64,000 nucleotides of DNA from Halobaculum halobium (GTDB taxonomy: Archaea; Halobacteriota; Halobacteria; Halobacteriales; Haloferacaceae). Where the stretch lies: the NCBI RefSeq assembly GCF_030127145.1, contig NZ_CP126158.1, positions 186,001 to 250,000 on the forward strand, in the 5' to 3' direction. A model generated the notes under the pieces. The model ran no database searches, had not been told where the DNA came from, and saw only the letters and a list, made by a program, of their open reading frames with translations. Each line of letters opens with the position of its first letter. Positions within the stretch are counted from its first letter, which is position 1. This document shows positions 7,738-17,156 of this stretch, in pieces. The translations under genes and the position numbers were made by a program.

Positions 7738-9804
7738 ATGTCAGACAACCAGTCCGGTTCCACCCGGCGTCGGTTCCTGCAGGGAACTGGCGTCGCGGCG
7801 GTCTCCGCTGGCCTCGCCGGTTGCTCAGGCAACGGCGGCGACGGCACCGAAACGTCCGGCGACGACGACGAGACGCCGACACCAGATCAGACGCCGACCC
7901 AGGTGGACGACACCGGGGACATCCCGACCGGCGGGATCTTCGACTTCGGCATGGGAACCTCCCCCAACACGCTGAACGTCCTCGCGAGTTCCTCCGCGTA
8001 CGTCGGCGTCATCACCGACCGTATCTACGAGTCCGGTGCGGCGATCGACCCGGTCAACTTCGAGATGCACCCGAACGTCTTCACCGACTGGGACTACGAG
8101 GTGCTCGACGAGACCGGCGAGGACGACCGCCCGAACGTCGAGGTCTACTTCGACGTCCGCACGGACGGCCTCACCTGGAACGACGGCGAGGAGTTCACCG
8201 TCGACGACGTGATCTTCTCGTACAACTACATGCTGGAGCAGGTTCCCGGCGGCTACGCGGCGTCGCTCAACCCCATCGTCAGCGTCGAAGAGCACGACGG
8301 CGACTGGGACTGCGTGATGACGCTGAACCAGCCGAACGGGACGTTCGCGTACGACCAGCTCGGCCTGCCGATCCTCCCGGAGCACATCTGGAGCGACGTC
8401 GACGACTACCAGACGTATGAGCCGGCCGACACCGACTTCGGTCCCGTGGGACTCGGTCCGGGCGTCGTCACGCAGTACGACCCCGACACGTCCGTCGAGG
8501 TCTCCTTCGCCGAGCGCGAGGGCGAGTACAACCTCTCGGAGCTGAGCTGGCGCGAGGAGGTCCCCGGCGTTATCGCCGGCGGCCCCTTCATCGACGCCAT
8601 GCGGATCCGCGTGTACTCCTCGCAGTCCGCGCTCCACCAGGCGCTGTTCGAGGGCGACATCGACTCGCTGTACGAGGGTGTCCGCACCTCCCGTATCTCG
8701 GACGCGCAGGACGACGAGAACATCAACCTGCTCGACGGCTTCGACACTGGCTACGGCCACTACTCGTTCAACCTCCGCAACACGCCGCTCGACGACCTGA
8801 CGTTCCGGCAGGTGCTCGGGTTCGCGTTCGACGACGTACTGTGGACCCAACAGCTCCAGCGCGGCTACGCCCAGCAGGGTGACTTCGTCATGCCGCCCGG
8901 CTACACGGCCGTCCGCCCGGAGACCGGGTCGGACCAGGAACTGCTCGACGGGCCGTCGACGCAGGCGTTCTCCTTCCGCCAGTCGAGTCCCAGCGTCCCG
9001 GACGTGGAGAACATCCGCGCGTTCCTCACCGAGGGACAGGTCATCACCGGCGAGGGCGGAACGTACGTCGGGCAGGAGTACCCCGGCAGCCTCACCGGCG
9101 TCACCGCGAGCCAGACGGAGACGAAGCACGACTACAGCTTCGGTCCCGTCGAATCCGACGTGCTCGCCAACTCCGACCAGGACCCGGATCAGGAGATCCG
9201 CGTCAACGGAGAGACGATCACCGAGATCAACGACGGCCCGATCACGATGCTGATGTCTCCGGCACAGGAGGCGCCTCAGTCGGCCCAGATGATCCAAGAC
9301 TGGATCGGCTCGCTCCAGCAGATCGGGATCCCGATCGACCGCGAGGTCGTTTCGTTCAACACCCGCGTCACGCGGGCGTACGGCTCCGAGGAGTTCGACG
9401 CGTTCAGCATGGGCTGGGTGAACCTCTCGCCGTTCGCGACGAACACGCTGTACAGCCTGTTCCACTCCGACAACGCCGACGACCACTCGGTCGCGGAGAC
9501 CGAGGGTGACGACGAGAACACCTCAAGCCTGCTCAACAACGCGATGGGCTACGGCCTGTTCGAGGACGCCAGCGCCGACGACCTCATCGACGAGGCGCGT
9601 ACCACGCTCGACTCCGAGGGGCGCAACCAGACCTCCCGGGAGGCCGTCGAGCGCATCTACCTCGACTTCCCGACGATGGTCGTCGACTACGGCGTGCCGA
9701 AGTGGCCGATCTCGACCGAGTGGTCGGGCGCCATCGAGAACATCCCGGGTCCGGGCTCGACGTATCTCGGAACCCAGATCATGCAGATCCACCAGAGCGA
9801 GTAA
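7738..9804 (+). CDS. ABC transporter substrate-binding lipoprotein, peptide/nickel family (SBP family 5)
   Basis: A 688-residue extracellular binding protein, longer than typical DppA/OppA (about 530-600). The N terminus has a Tat signal (STRRRFLQ) and a lipobox ending LAGC with Cys at residue 29, followed by an Asp/Thr-rich linker, so it is exported folded and anchored by lipid. The body has family-5 features such as the GLTWNDGEEFTVDDVIFSYN segment near residue 145. It is the first gene of a five-gene operon with two permeases and two ATPases. Substrate is probably oligopeptides; sugars or nickel cannot be excluded. Confidence 0.9.
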   Translation: MSDNQSGSTRRRFLQGTGVAAVSAGLAGCSGNGGDGTETSGDDDETPTPDQTPTQVDDTGDIPTGGIFDFGMGTSPNTLNVLASSSAYVGVITDRIYESGAAIDPVNFEMHPNVFTDWDYEVLDETGEDDRPNVEVYFDVRTDGLTWNDGEEFTVDDVIFSYNYMLEQVPGGYAASLNPIVSVEEHDGDWDCVMTLNQPNGTFAYDQLGLPILPEHIWSDVDDYQTYEPADTDFGPVGLGPGVVTQYDPDTSVEVSFAEREGEYNLSELSWREEVPGVIAGGPFIDAMRIRVYSSQSALHQALFEGDIDSLYEGVRTSRISDAQDDENINLLDGFDTGYGHYSFNLRNTPLDDLTFRQVLGFAFDDVLWTQQLQRGYAQQGDFVMPPGYTAVRPETGSDQELLDGPSTQAFSFRQSSPSVPDVENIRAFLTEGQVITGEGGTYVGQEYPGSLTGVTASQTETKHDYSFGPVESDVLANSDQDPDQEIRVNGETITEINDGPITMLMSPAQEAPQSAQMIQDWIGSLQQIGIPIDREVVSFNTRVTRAYGSEEFDAFSMGWVNLSPFATNTLYSLFHSDNADDHSVAETEGDDENTSSLLNNAMGYGLFEDASADDLIDEARTTLDSEGRNQTSREAVERIYLDFPTMVVDYGVPKWPISTEWSGAIENIPGPGSTYLGTQIMQIHQSE

Positions 9805-9864
9805 CGCCCGCGAAACCGACCGTCGCGTCCGACTGACGCGCGGTGTCGGGCATCCCCTCATCGT

Positions 9865-9878
9865 CCGGTCTCGACCGG
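9865..9878 (+). promoter_or_regulatory. Short inverted repeat between binding protein and permease genes
   Basis: CCGGTC-TC-GACCGG, 6-bp arms with a 2-base loop, about 60 bases after the binding-protein stop. A hairpin here could lower transcription or stabilise the upstream message, giving more binding protein than permease, as in many ABC operons. No T-run follows. Confidence 0.25.
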
Positions 9879-9986
9879 AGCGATTCGGGGTCCCTGACGG
9901 CGCCGCGCGTCGGTATCGGACGATTCAACAGGTTCAAACGGCCGCCTTCGTGACATAGTACTACGCAGAACGGTCCCACAAAACGC

Positions 9987-10976
9987 ATGACCAGAATCAG
10001 TGGAAAATACCTCGCAAAGCGGATCGTCGTTTCGTACCTGACGCTCCTCGTGATCATGTCGCTGCTGTTCGTCCTCCTACGGAGCATGCCGGGCTCGTTC
10101 ATCACGAGCATGATCAGCACCGGGATGACGTCGGAGCAGATCGAACGGATCCGGGAGACGTGGGGACTGAACGAACCGCTGTGGAGACAGTATCTCGACT
10201 TCATGATCAACTATCAGACCGGCAACTTCGGCCGGTCGCCGACGTACAACGCCCCCGTCTCGGATCTGATGATCCGTCGGCTACCGCGGACGCTGATCCT
10301 GTTCGGTGCGACGTTCCTGATCGGCTTCATCATCGGCCCGCTCGTCGGGATGTACCTCGGCTGGTGGCGCGGCTCGAAGAAGGACAAGACCATCTTTAGC
10401 AGCTCGCTGCTGCTGTACTCGATGCCCAGCTTCTGGATCTCGTGGCTGTTCATCTGGGTGTTCAATTACGAGCTCGGGTGGCTGCCGAGCGCGTACATGT
10501 TCACCCAGTTCCCCGAGTTCCAGTGGACCGCATTCACCGTGATGCGCGACGTGCTGTACCACATCGCGCTGCCGATACTGAGCCTCACGTTCATCGGATG
10601 GGTCGGGTCCATGCTCATCATGCGCCCGACGATGAACCAGGTCACCGACGAGGGCTACGTGTTCCTCGCACGCGCCAAAGGGCTCTCGGAGCGCACGGTG
10701 ATGATCAAACACGCCGCGCGAAACGCGCTCATCCCGGTCGCGACCGGCGCGGTCGTCGGACTGGCGTTCCTCATCGACGGCTCGATCATCATCGAGAACG
10801 TGTTCAACTGGCCCGGGATGGGACAGATCATCGTCACCTCGGTGCTCAACCGGGACTTCCCGGTCGCACAGGCCACGTTCTTCCTGTTGGCCGTGCTGGT
10901 CGTCATCATGCGGCTGCTCACCGACGTGGTGTACACGTACCTCGACCCCCGGATCAAGTTCGGGGAGGGTGAATAA
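9987..10976 (+). CDS. ABC transporter permease, DppB-like
   Basis: A 329-residue inner permease of the peptide/nickel importer. The N-terminal helix (about residues 10-32) is followed by the extracytoplasmic RETWGLNEPLWRQYLDF segment typical of DppB/OppB, then five more helices. The ATPase-contact loop is near residues 225-250 (AKGLSERTVMIKHAARNALIP). The stop codon overlaps the next start (TAATG, one base shared), showing translational coupling with the second permease. Confidence 0.9.
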   Translation: MTRISGKYLAKRIVVSYLTLLVIMSLLFVLLRSMPGSFITSMISTGMTSEQIERIRETWGLNEPLWRQYLDFMINYQTGNFGRSPTYNAPVSDLMIRRLPRTLILFGATFLIGFIIGPLVGMYLGWWRGSKKDKTIFSSSLLLYSMPSFWISWLFIWVFNYELGWLPSAYMFTQFPEFQWTAFTVMRDVLYHIALPILSLTFIGWVGSMLIMRPTMNQVTDEGYVFLARAKGLSERTVMIKHAARNALIPVATGAVVGLAFLIDGSIIIENVFNWPGMGQIIVTSVLNRDFPVAQATFFLLAVLVVIMRLLTDVVYTYLDPRIKFGEGE

Positions 10977-11938
10977 TGGCAACCGGACAAGGAGACACCG
11001 ACACCGACGGCGAATCGTACACGCGGCGCTTTGAGCCGCGGATTGAGCGACTCAAGCGAGGCTGGAGCAGATACACCGAGCACAACATCGGGATCCTCGG
11101 ACTCGTCATCCTCGCGATATTCAGCCTGTGGGCGGTAGTTCCGGGCGTGTTCGCCCCGCACTCTCCGGACTGGATCGCCTACCTGGGGGAACCGCCCATC
11201 CAGAGCCGGCTCTCGGCCGAACAGGTCCGGTCGCTCCCGCACCCGCCGGCGTTCGGCGACCCGTTCTTCGCTCCGCTGGGGACGAACGCGAACGGGAACG
11301 GGATCCTCTCGCTCGTGATCTACTCGGCGAGCAACGCCATGTACATCGGGCTGGCCGCCGGCCTGCTGTCCAGCCTCGTGGGCGTTCCGCTGGGCCTGAT
11401 CTCGGGGTTCTACGGCGACACGTGGATCGACGAGGCGATCCAGCGGTTCGTCGACATCATGTACGGCCTGCCGTTCCTGCCGTTCCTGATCGTGCTCGTC
11501 GCCATCCGCGGGATCACGACGACGAACATCATCATCGGCATCGCGGTCACCTCCTGGCTCAACAACTGCATCACGATCCGTGGGGAGACGCTCTCGCTGA
11601 AGGAGCGCTCGTACGTCGAGTCCGCGAAGGTCGCCGGGGCCTCCGACACGCGGATCATCTTCCGGCACATCATGCCGAACGTCCTCCCCATCTCGTTCGT
11701 GTTCCTCGCGCAAGACGCCGCGGGCGCGGTCATCGCGCAGGCGTCGCTGGCGTACCTCGGCCTGGCGGACTTCACCGCCAACTCCTGGGGGATCATGTTG
11801 GAGAACATCAAGTCCCAGGGGTACATCTTCGACGCCTGGTGGTGGCTGCTGCCGCCGGGCATCGCACTGATGCTGATGGCCGCATCGTTCTACTTCATCG
11901 GCTTCTCGATGGAGGACGTGACCAACCCGCAGCGGTGA
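10976..11938 (+). CDS. ABC transporter permease, DppC-like
   Basis: A 320-residue permease pairing with the preceding DppB-like subunit. It has a cytoplasmic N terminus of about 38 residues, a first helix (NIGILGLVILAIFSLWAVV), an external loop, and a helical core. The coupling loop AKVAGASDTRIIFRHIMPN (about residues 217-235) carries the EAA-type signature that docks on the ATPase. Six helices are expected. It is followed 11 bases later by the first ATPase gene. Confidence 0.9.
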   Translation: MATGQGDTDTDGESYTRRFEPRIERLKRGWSRYTEHNIGILGLVILAIFSLWAVVPGVFAPHSPDWIAYLGEPPIQSRLSAEQVRSLPHPPAFGDPFFAPLGTNANGNGILSLVIYSASNAMYIGLAAGLLSSLVGVPLGLISGFYGDTWIDEAIQRFVDIMYGLPFLPFLIVLVAIRGITTTNIIIGIAVTSWLNNCITIRGETLSLKERSYVESAKVAGASDTRIIFRHIMPNVLPISFVFLAQDAAGAVIAQASLAYLGLADFTANSWGIMLENIKSQGYIFDAWWWLLPPGIALMLMAASFYFIGFSMEDVTNPQR

Positions 11939-11949
11939 TCTGATATTCA

Positions 11950-13107
11950 ATGACACTACTGGAAGTAAACGACCTCTCGATCCGATACGCGGTCGACGAC
12001 GGCTCGTCGGTCCACGCCAGCGACGACGTGAGCTTCTCGGTCGAACCCGGGGAGACCTACGGGCTCGTCGGCGAGTCCGGCTGCGGAAAGACGACGCTGG
12101 CGAAGAGCCTCGTCCACCTGCTCGACGACAACGGGTACATCGAAGACGGGGAGGTGTGGTTCGAGACGACGCTCCCCCAGTGGGCCGACGAGAACGGCGA
12201 CCCCAAACAGTCGGTCATCGACGACCCGGACAAACCCGTTCGGGCGGACGGAAAGACGGATCTGGCGCAGCTCGACAGCAAGCAGATCCGCGACATCCGC
12301 TGGCGCGACATCGCCATCATCCCGCAGTCGGCGATGAACGCGCTCAACCCGGTGTACAAAGTCGGTGACCAGATCGTCGAGGCGATCCTCAGACACGAAC
12401 CGGAGACGACCGCCGAGGAGGCGGACGACCGTGCCCGCGACCTGCTCGAACGGGTCGGCATCGAGCCCGACCGCGCGGACGACTACGCACACCAGTTCTC
12501 GGGCGGGATGAAACAGCGGGCGGTCATCGCGATGGCGATGGCCTGCAGCCCGGACCTGCTGATCGCCGACGAGCCGACGACCGCGCTCGACGTGATCATC
12601 CAGGACCGCATCCTCGAGGAACTGGAAGCGCTCCAAGAGGAGTTCGGTGTCTCTATACTCGTCATCAGCCACGACATCTCGGTGATGGCGGAGATCTGCG
12701 ACCGGATGGCCGTCATGTACGGCGGGAAGGTCATGGAGTCGGGACGCACCGAGGACATCTTCGGCGAGACGGCGAACCCGTACACGCTCGGGCTGAAGAA
12801 CTCCTTCCCGACGATCACCTCGGCGGATCAGGACCTCGTCTCAATCCCCGGCACACCGCCGACGCTGCGTGACCCCGAGGAAGGCTGTCGCTTCCGCGAC
12901 CGGTGTCCGTTCGCCGTCGAGGAGTGCCACGCCGCACACCCGCCGATGTACGACGTTGCCACCGCAGAGACCGAGGGCAGGGCCGTCGAGTCGACCGACC
13001 GACGGGCGCACCAGACGGCTTGCTACCGAATCGACGACCTCGAACAACTCCGAACCGACGCACTCAACGAATCCACATGGACCGATCAGACGATCGAGAA
13101 CCGCTAG
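11950..13107 (+). CDS. ABC transporter ATP-binding protein, DppD-like
   Basis: A 385-residue ATPase. Walker A GESGCGKTT is at residues 41-49, the signature FSGGMKQR near 180 and Walker B LLIADEPTTALD near 200. The C-terminal oligopeptide-transporter domain contains CRFRDRCPF-type cysteines (about residues 313-325), which bind an iron-sulfur cluster in some members of this family. An insertion of about 30 residues after the Walker A region is typical of haloarchaeal DppD. The end overlaps the next gene by 31 bases. Confidence 0.9.
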   Translation: MTLLEVNDLSIRYAVDDGSSVHASDDVSFSVEPGETYGLVGESGCGKTTLAKSLVHLLDDNGYIEDGEVWFETTLPQWADENGDPKQSVIDDPDKPVRADGKTDLAQLDSKQIRDIRWRDIAIIPQSAMNALNPVYKVGDQIVEAILRHEPETTAEEADDRARDLLERVGIEPDRADDYAHQFSGGMKQRAVIAMAMACSPDLLIADEPTTALDVIIQDRILEELEALQEEFGVSILVISHDISVMAEICDRMAVMYGGKVMESGRTEDIFGETANPYTLGLKNSFPTITSADQDLVSIPGTPPTLRDPEEGCRFRDRCPFAVEECHAAHPPMYDVATAETEGRAVESTDRRAHQTACYRIDDLEQLRTDALNESTWTDQTIENR

Positions 13108-14465
13108 TAGAGCTCGAGGGGCTGCAGAAGCACTTCGACCAGTCACAGGGCATCGTCGACACCGTCCTGGGACGCGAGCCGCAGCCGGTCCGCGCCGTCG
13201 ACGGCGTGTCGCTCGACATCTACCGGGGCGACACCGTCGGCATCGCCGGCGAGTCGGGGTGCGGCAAGACCACCCTCGGGAAGCTGCTGGTGAAGCTGTA
13301 CGAGCCCACGGAGGGCTCGATCCGCTTCGACGGCGAGGAGATCACCGGCATGACCCGCGAGGACGAACGCGAGTTCCGCAAGCGGGTCCAGATGATCTTC
13401 CAGGACCCCTTCGAGTCGCTCAATCCGCGGATGACGGTGTACGACACCGTCTCCGAACCGCTCAAGATCAACGAGATGGTGGACGGATACGACGAGCGGC
13501 GCGCGCGCGTCAAACAAGTGCTCGAGGACGTCGGGCTGGGGCCCGCAGAGGTATACCTCGACGCGTTCCCCGACGAACTGTCCGGCGGCGAGCGACAGCG
13601 GGTCGCGATCGCCCGGGCGCTCGTCGTCGACCCGGACTTCGTCGTCTGCGACGAGCCGGTATCGATGCTCGACGTGTCCATCCGCGCGGGCGTGTTGAAC
13701 CTGATGCAGGAACTGCAGGACGAGTACGACCTCACCTACCTGTTCATCAGCCACGACCTCTCGCTCATCCGGTACATGTGCGATCGCGCCGGGATCATGT
13801 ATCTCGGCAACATGGTCGAGCAGGGCCCCACCGACGACGTCATCGACGATCCCAAACACCCGTACACGGAGGCGCTGTTCGACGCGGTTCCGGACGTGGA
13901 ACTGGGAGACGATCGCCGTCGCGCCAACGCCACCGGCGAGGTGCCCTCGCCCCGGAATCCACCGAGCGGCTGCCGCTACCATCCGCGGTGTGCCCACATC
14001 ATCCCTCCGGACGGCTGGGGCGGAAGCCAGGAGGCGTTCCGACGGTCCTTCCAGTACAAGTTGAAGCTCGAACGGGGAGACCTCGATGCCGACGCTGTGC
14101 GCGACGACGGCGGCGAGCCGGTGCAGTCGCTCATCGAGCACGGACTGACGCTCGACGTGCCCGAGGAGTACCGCAGGGAGTCGGAGGTCGAGAGCGGCGG
14201 CCATCGGGTCTCCGTCTCGTCGCTCGATCTGCCGGGTGACGCCCGCAGCGCGCTCGAGGAGTCAGCGCAGGCGCTGCTCGATGGCGACGCCGAGACGGCC
14301 GTCGCCGCGCTCGACGACGTCATCACGACGCCGTGTGCCTCCCGGGAACCGCGACCGCTCCCGTCGGGCACGCGCGAGGTCGCGTGTCACCGGTACGAGG
14401 ACGGGAGCGGCGAGGCGATCGGCGGGTCGGACAGCCGGCTCAACGCGGCCCCCGCGGAGGACTGA
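13077..14465 (+). CDS. ABC transporter ATP-binding protein, DppF-like, with C-terminal extension
   Basis: A 462-residue ATPase, the second motor of the importer. Walker A GESGCGKTT (about residues 58-66), Q-loop in QMIFQDPFESLNPR, signature LSGGERQR and Walker B FVVCDEPVSMLD are intact. After the usual DppF end (PSGCRYHPRCAHI, about residue 300) comes an extra acidic stretch of about 150 residues, helical in its second half, with no motif I recognise. The ATG at 13077 is chosen over longer frames because alignment to DppF begins there; it overlaps dppD by 31 bases. Confidence 0.85.
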   Translation: MDRSDDREPLVELEGLQKHFDQSQGIVDTVLGREPQPVRAVDGVSLDIYRGDTVGIAGESGCGKTTLGKLLVKLYEPTEGSIRFDGEEITGMTREDEREFRKRVQMIFQDPFESLNPRMTVYDTVSEPLKINEMVDGYDERRARVKQVLEDVGLGPAEVYLDAFPDELSGGERQRVAIARALVVDPDFVVCDEPVSMLDVSIRAGVLNLMQELQDEYDLTYLFISHDLSLIRYMCDRAGIMYLGNMVEQGPTDDVIDDPKHPYTEALFDAVPDVELGDDRRRANATGEVPSPRNPPSGCRYHPRCAHIIPPDGWGGSQEAFRRSFQYKLKLERGDLDADAVRDDGGEPVQSLIEHGLTLDVPEEYRRESEVESGGHRVSVSSLDLPGDARSALEESAQALLDGDAETAVAALDDVITTPCASREPRPLPSGTREVACHRYEDGSGEAIGGSDSRLNAAPAED

Positions 14466-14467
14466 CG

Positions 14468-14947
14468 GTGGTCAGGCCCCCGCGAACCCAGCGCGCCCTC
14501 CTCGCCGCCCTCGCGGTCGTGCTCGTCGTCAGCGCCGCCGCGTTCGTCGCGACAGCGAGCGCGCAGCTGGCGTGGCAACAGCGCGACAGCATCGATTTCC
14601 AGCCCACTGACTACGAGCTCGTCGACGACGACGATCCGCGGCTCCGAGTGAGTCTCGAGGTGACGAACCCGACGAGCGTCGACGCACAATTCCGCGTCGG
14701 TTCGGTGGTCGTGTACGACGGCGATCCCGCAGAGGGCGCGGCGTTGTCGGTTCCCCGAAGCGAGCGGCTGGCTGACGGGAGAGAGGCGACGGTCGCGGCG
14801 GGCGCGACAGCGACGGTGACGCTCGTCGCGTCGGTTCCCGGAGACACCGTCGAGGCGGCGCGAGCGGCGATCGAGTCGGACCGCGCGGTGACCTCCGGGA
14901 CGTTCGCGGTCACCCTCCGCGAACGGAGCTATGAGGCGAATGTCTGA
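14468..14947 (+). CDS. Membrane-anchored protein with an immunoglobulin-like domain
   Basis: A 159-residue protein beginning with GTG two bases after the dppF-like stop. One hydrophobic helix at about residues 9-30, then a 120-residue beta-rich domain with LRVSLEVTNPTSVDAQFRVGSVVV and a second similar strand set, as in LEA14/CARDB-like adhesion or scaffold domains outside the membrane. An in-frame ATG at 14333 would give 45 more residues but lies inside the ATPase gene. Function unknown; tight spacing suggests co-transcription with the importer, which need not mean a shared function. Confidence 0.55.
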   Translation: MVRPPRTQRALLAALAVVLVVSAAAFVATASAQLAWQQRDSIDFQPTDYELVDDDDPRLRVSLEVTNPTSVDAQFRVGSVVVYDGDPAEGAALSVPRSERLADGREATVAAGATATVTLVASVPGDTVEAARAAIESDRAVTSGTFAVTLRERSYEANV

Positions 14948-15404
14948 GCGAACGTCGGGGCTGGTAGGAGCGGTGACGCGCCCCGTGCAAGCGTCGTACG
15001 GCTCGCGTCGCGAGCGACTCGCCGCCGCGCTGGCTGTCGGACTCCTCGCGGGGCTGTCGGCCGCGATGGCGACGTACACCCTGTGGCAGGGATCACTCGC
15101 GCCGACGTGGGCCAGCGACGTCGTCACGGGGTCGCTGGTGTTCGCGGCGGGCGCGCTGGTGAAGCTGCTGTGTCAGAACCTCAAGACGAGCGTGCTCGCG
15201 CTGGCGGTCGCCGTCGTCGCCGGAGCCGCCCTGACGGCGGCTGCGGGGATCGCCCCGTACCTCCTGCTCGACATCGGAACGCTCGGTGGGATCGCGCTGC
15301 TGCCGGACCTCCGCGACGTGATCACGCTGGTGGTGTTCGGACAGATCCCGCTGCTGTTGTTCGGCTACCTCATCGCGATCGTCTACGACGGCGCGACAGC
15401 CTGA
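14940..15404 (+). CDS. Hypothetical membrane protein
   Basis: A 154-residue protein with four hydrophobic segments (about 26-45, 62-78, 84-103 and 125-148). It overlaps the preceding gene by 8 bases; a second ATG at 14931 would add three residues. No family recognised. Overlap and order suggest the two small genes form a pair: one Ig-domain protein and one polytopic partner. Confidence 0.6.
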   Translation: MSERTSGLVGAVTRPVQASYGSRRERLAAALAVGLLAGLSAAMATYTLWQGSLAPTWASDVVTGSLVFAAGALVKLLCQNLKTSVLALAVAVVAGAALTAAAGIAPYLLLDIGTLGGIALLPDLRDVITLVVFGQIPLLLFGYLIAIVYDGATA

Positions 15405-15455
15405 CCGCGGGCGCGCGACGACAGGCCTTTGGCTCGCTATCGGGTACCGGTGGGT

Positions 15456-15716
15456 ATGCCGAAGGAGATCCCGACGGAGGAGAAGTCGGTTCGCGAGCGG
15501 GGGACGTACGCCAACGACGGCAACGACCCGACGCTCGCATCGTACCTCTCGTCGCTGTTTTTTCTCTTGTCGGTGCCGGCGTTCGTGACGCTCGCGTACG
15601 GTGGGTACTGGGCCGGTCTCTACGGGGAGTCGGCGGTCGTCCCCGCGTTCGCGGGGCTGCTCGTCGCGGGACTGGCCGGCGTGTTCGCGGTGATGCACGT
15701 CACGACCGGGCGGTGA
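15456..15716 (+). CDS. Small membrane protein, hypothetical
   Basis: An 86-residue protein: a hydrophilic N terminus of about 30 residues and two hydrophobic helices (about 31-50 and 60-80). The ATG at 15456 is preferred to an upstream GTG, because an AGGCCTTTGGC element about 30 bases before it fits a leaderless promoter. Function unknown. Confidence 0.6.
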   Translation: MPKEIPTEEKSVRERGTYANDGNDPTLASYLSSLFFLLSVPAFVTLAYGGYWAGLYGESAVVPAFAGLLVAGLAGVFAVMHVTTGR

Positions 15717-15812
15717 GGGCGGCCGCTCACCCAAGCGGGCGCTGGCCGAAGGGAACGGAACGAGAGAGTCTGATGCCGAGGCGGTCGGAGTCTCGCGCGG
15801 TCGCAGCCGGGC

Positions 15813-16355
15813 TCAGAACCACTTGTCGTTGTACACGCACTGGAGGGGCTCGGTGACGACGTTCGTCGCCAGCGCCATCGAGACGATCTCGACGGCGTCG
15901 TCGTACCCCCCCGCGTCGGCCGCCTCGTCGTCCCAGGCGGCGATTCCGACTCCCAGTTCGACGTGGTAATCGAACACCGTGATCAGCCACTCGTCGGGGA
16001 GCGTGCGCTCGTCGGCGTCGGACTCGTTTATGACGCGGATCAGGTACTTGAACGTCGTGTCATCGCGACCCGAGAGGTCGTCTCCGGCGTCGTACCCCGG
16101 GACGTTCGGGGTGCCGAACAGCTGGACGAGGCGGTAGAGAGCCGTTCCCACGTCGTCGTGGGTTCCCCGCTCTGTGGGGTCCGGCTCGAGTTCGATGTGG
16201 ACGTCCTCGCGCGCCTCGCGGAGGTTCACCTCCTCGAAGGCGGCGTCTCCCTCGCGCCGCGACAGGATCTCCTCGCGGGAGACCGGCACCATCGTGAACT
16301 CGCGGAGCTCTTCGACCGGCGGCGCCTGCGGGTGCTCGCGGATGTCGTACTGCAT
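15813..16355 (-). CDS. Conserved haloarchaeal protein of unknown function
   Basis: A 180-residue soluble acidic protein, MQYDIREHPQAPP at the start and EPLQCVYNDKWF at the end. No catalytic motif or membrane segment seen. It starts two bases before the stop of the membrane protein at 16357-16602, so the two are an operon and the membrane protein is read first. Its composition and the lack of paralogues nearby give no functional hint. Confidence 0.7.
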   Translation of the reverse strand: MQYDIREHPQAPPVEELREFTMVPVSREEILSRREGDAAFEEVNLREAREDVHIELEPDPTERGTHDDVGTALYRLVQLFGTPNVPGYDAGDDLSGRDDTTFKYLIRVINESDADERTLPDEWLITVFDYHVELGVGIAAWDDEAADAGGYDDAVEIVSMALATNVVTEPLQCVYNDKWF

Positions 16356-16356
16356 C

Positions 16357-16602
16357 TCAGTACGCGAACCCCATGAATCCCTTCCAGCCGGCGTAGCCGG
16401 CGATGATACACGCGAGACCGGTTCCGATAACGATCAACGCCTCTGTGCTGGAGATGCCCTCGATCCCGTTCAGCCCCAGAAACAGCGTGATCCCGAGCAT
16501 GGTGAAGATGTAGCCCACCACCAGTCCGAGGATCATGACGCCCAGAGAGGCGGCGCCGAGGGGGCCTTTGAGGCCGTCGGGGACGCGATTGCTCACGGAC
16601 AT
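16357..16602 (-). CDS. Small membrane protein, possibly SecE/SecG-sized but unassigned
   Basis: An 81-residue protein with two hydrophobic segments (about 18-42 and 52-72) rich in glycine, beginning MSVSNRVPDGLKGPLGAASLG. It is the first gene of a two-gene unit with the soluble protein at 15813-16355. I do not recognise the family. The size resembles small accessory subunits of membrane complexes, but nothing in the sequence supports a specific assignment. Confidence 0.6.
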   Translation of the reverse strand: MSVSNRVPDGLKGPLGAASLGVMILGLVVGYIFTMLGITLFLGLNGIEGISSTEALIVIGTGLACIIAGYAGWKGFMGFAY

Positions 16603-16703
16603 TCGTACCTATTCGTAGCGGATTCGCGGGTCTTAATTCCCCCGTTACGAGGTGGCACGGACCGCGGACGACGCAGCCGCTGAGGCGGTCTCGTTGCGAC
16701 CCG

Positions 16704-17108
16704 TTATCGGTCGTCGCGTTCCTCGCCGCGCTCGCGGCGGTCGCGTTCGGCGTCGCCGGGGTCGGCCTCGCCCAGGGGGCTCATCGCGGGGTCGAAGGTG
16801 GACTCTTCCCCCGTCGACAGTTCGGTGTCGCCCGCGTCGCCGCCGCCGGATCCGCGGTCGTGACCCCGCTCGTGTTCGCCGCGTTCGCGGGCCTCGCTGG
16901 TGAGCCCGTACTGCTCGGCGATCGGTCTGCGCGCGCGGTAGCCGATGGCGATGGCGACGACGCCGGCGACCCCGTAGACGACGACCGGCGTCGCGGTCAC
17001 GCCCACTTCGCCGGTGACGACAGAAAGGTGCAGCGCCTGGCCGATCGAGAGGGCGCCGACGACGAGCATCGCCGTGGAGATCACGCCGAGGAAGCGAGTC
17101 GAGACCAT
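16704..17108 (-). CDS. Hypothetical membrane protein with charged tail
   Basis: A 134-residue protein: two hydrophobic segments within the first 60 residues (about 6-26 and 38-57) and a long, low-complexity, highly charged cytoplasmic tail rich in Arg, Glu and Asp ending RRERGEERDDR. No recognised family. It lies between the 16.4 kb pair and hpt on the same strand. Confidence 0.5.
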   Translation of the reverse strand: MVSTRFLGVISTAMLVVGALSIGQALHLSVVTGEVGVTATPVVVYGVAGVVAIAIGYRARRPIAEQYGLTSEARERGEHERGHDRGSGGGDAGDTELSTGEESTFDPAMSPLGEADPGDAERDRRERGEERDDR

Positions 17109-17156
17109 ATCGGTACTGTGGGTGCCGCCGTGAAAAACGCGCGGGAGTCAGCCGGC

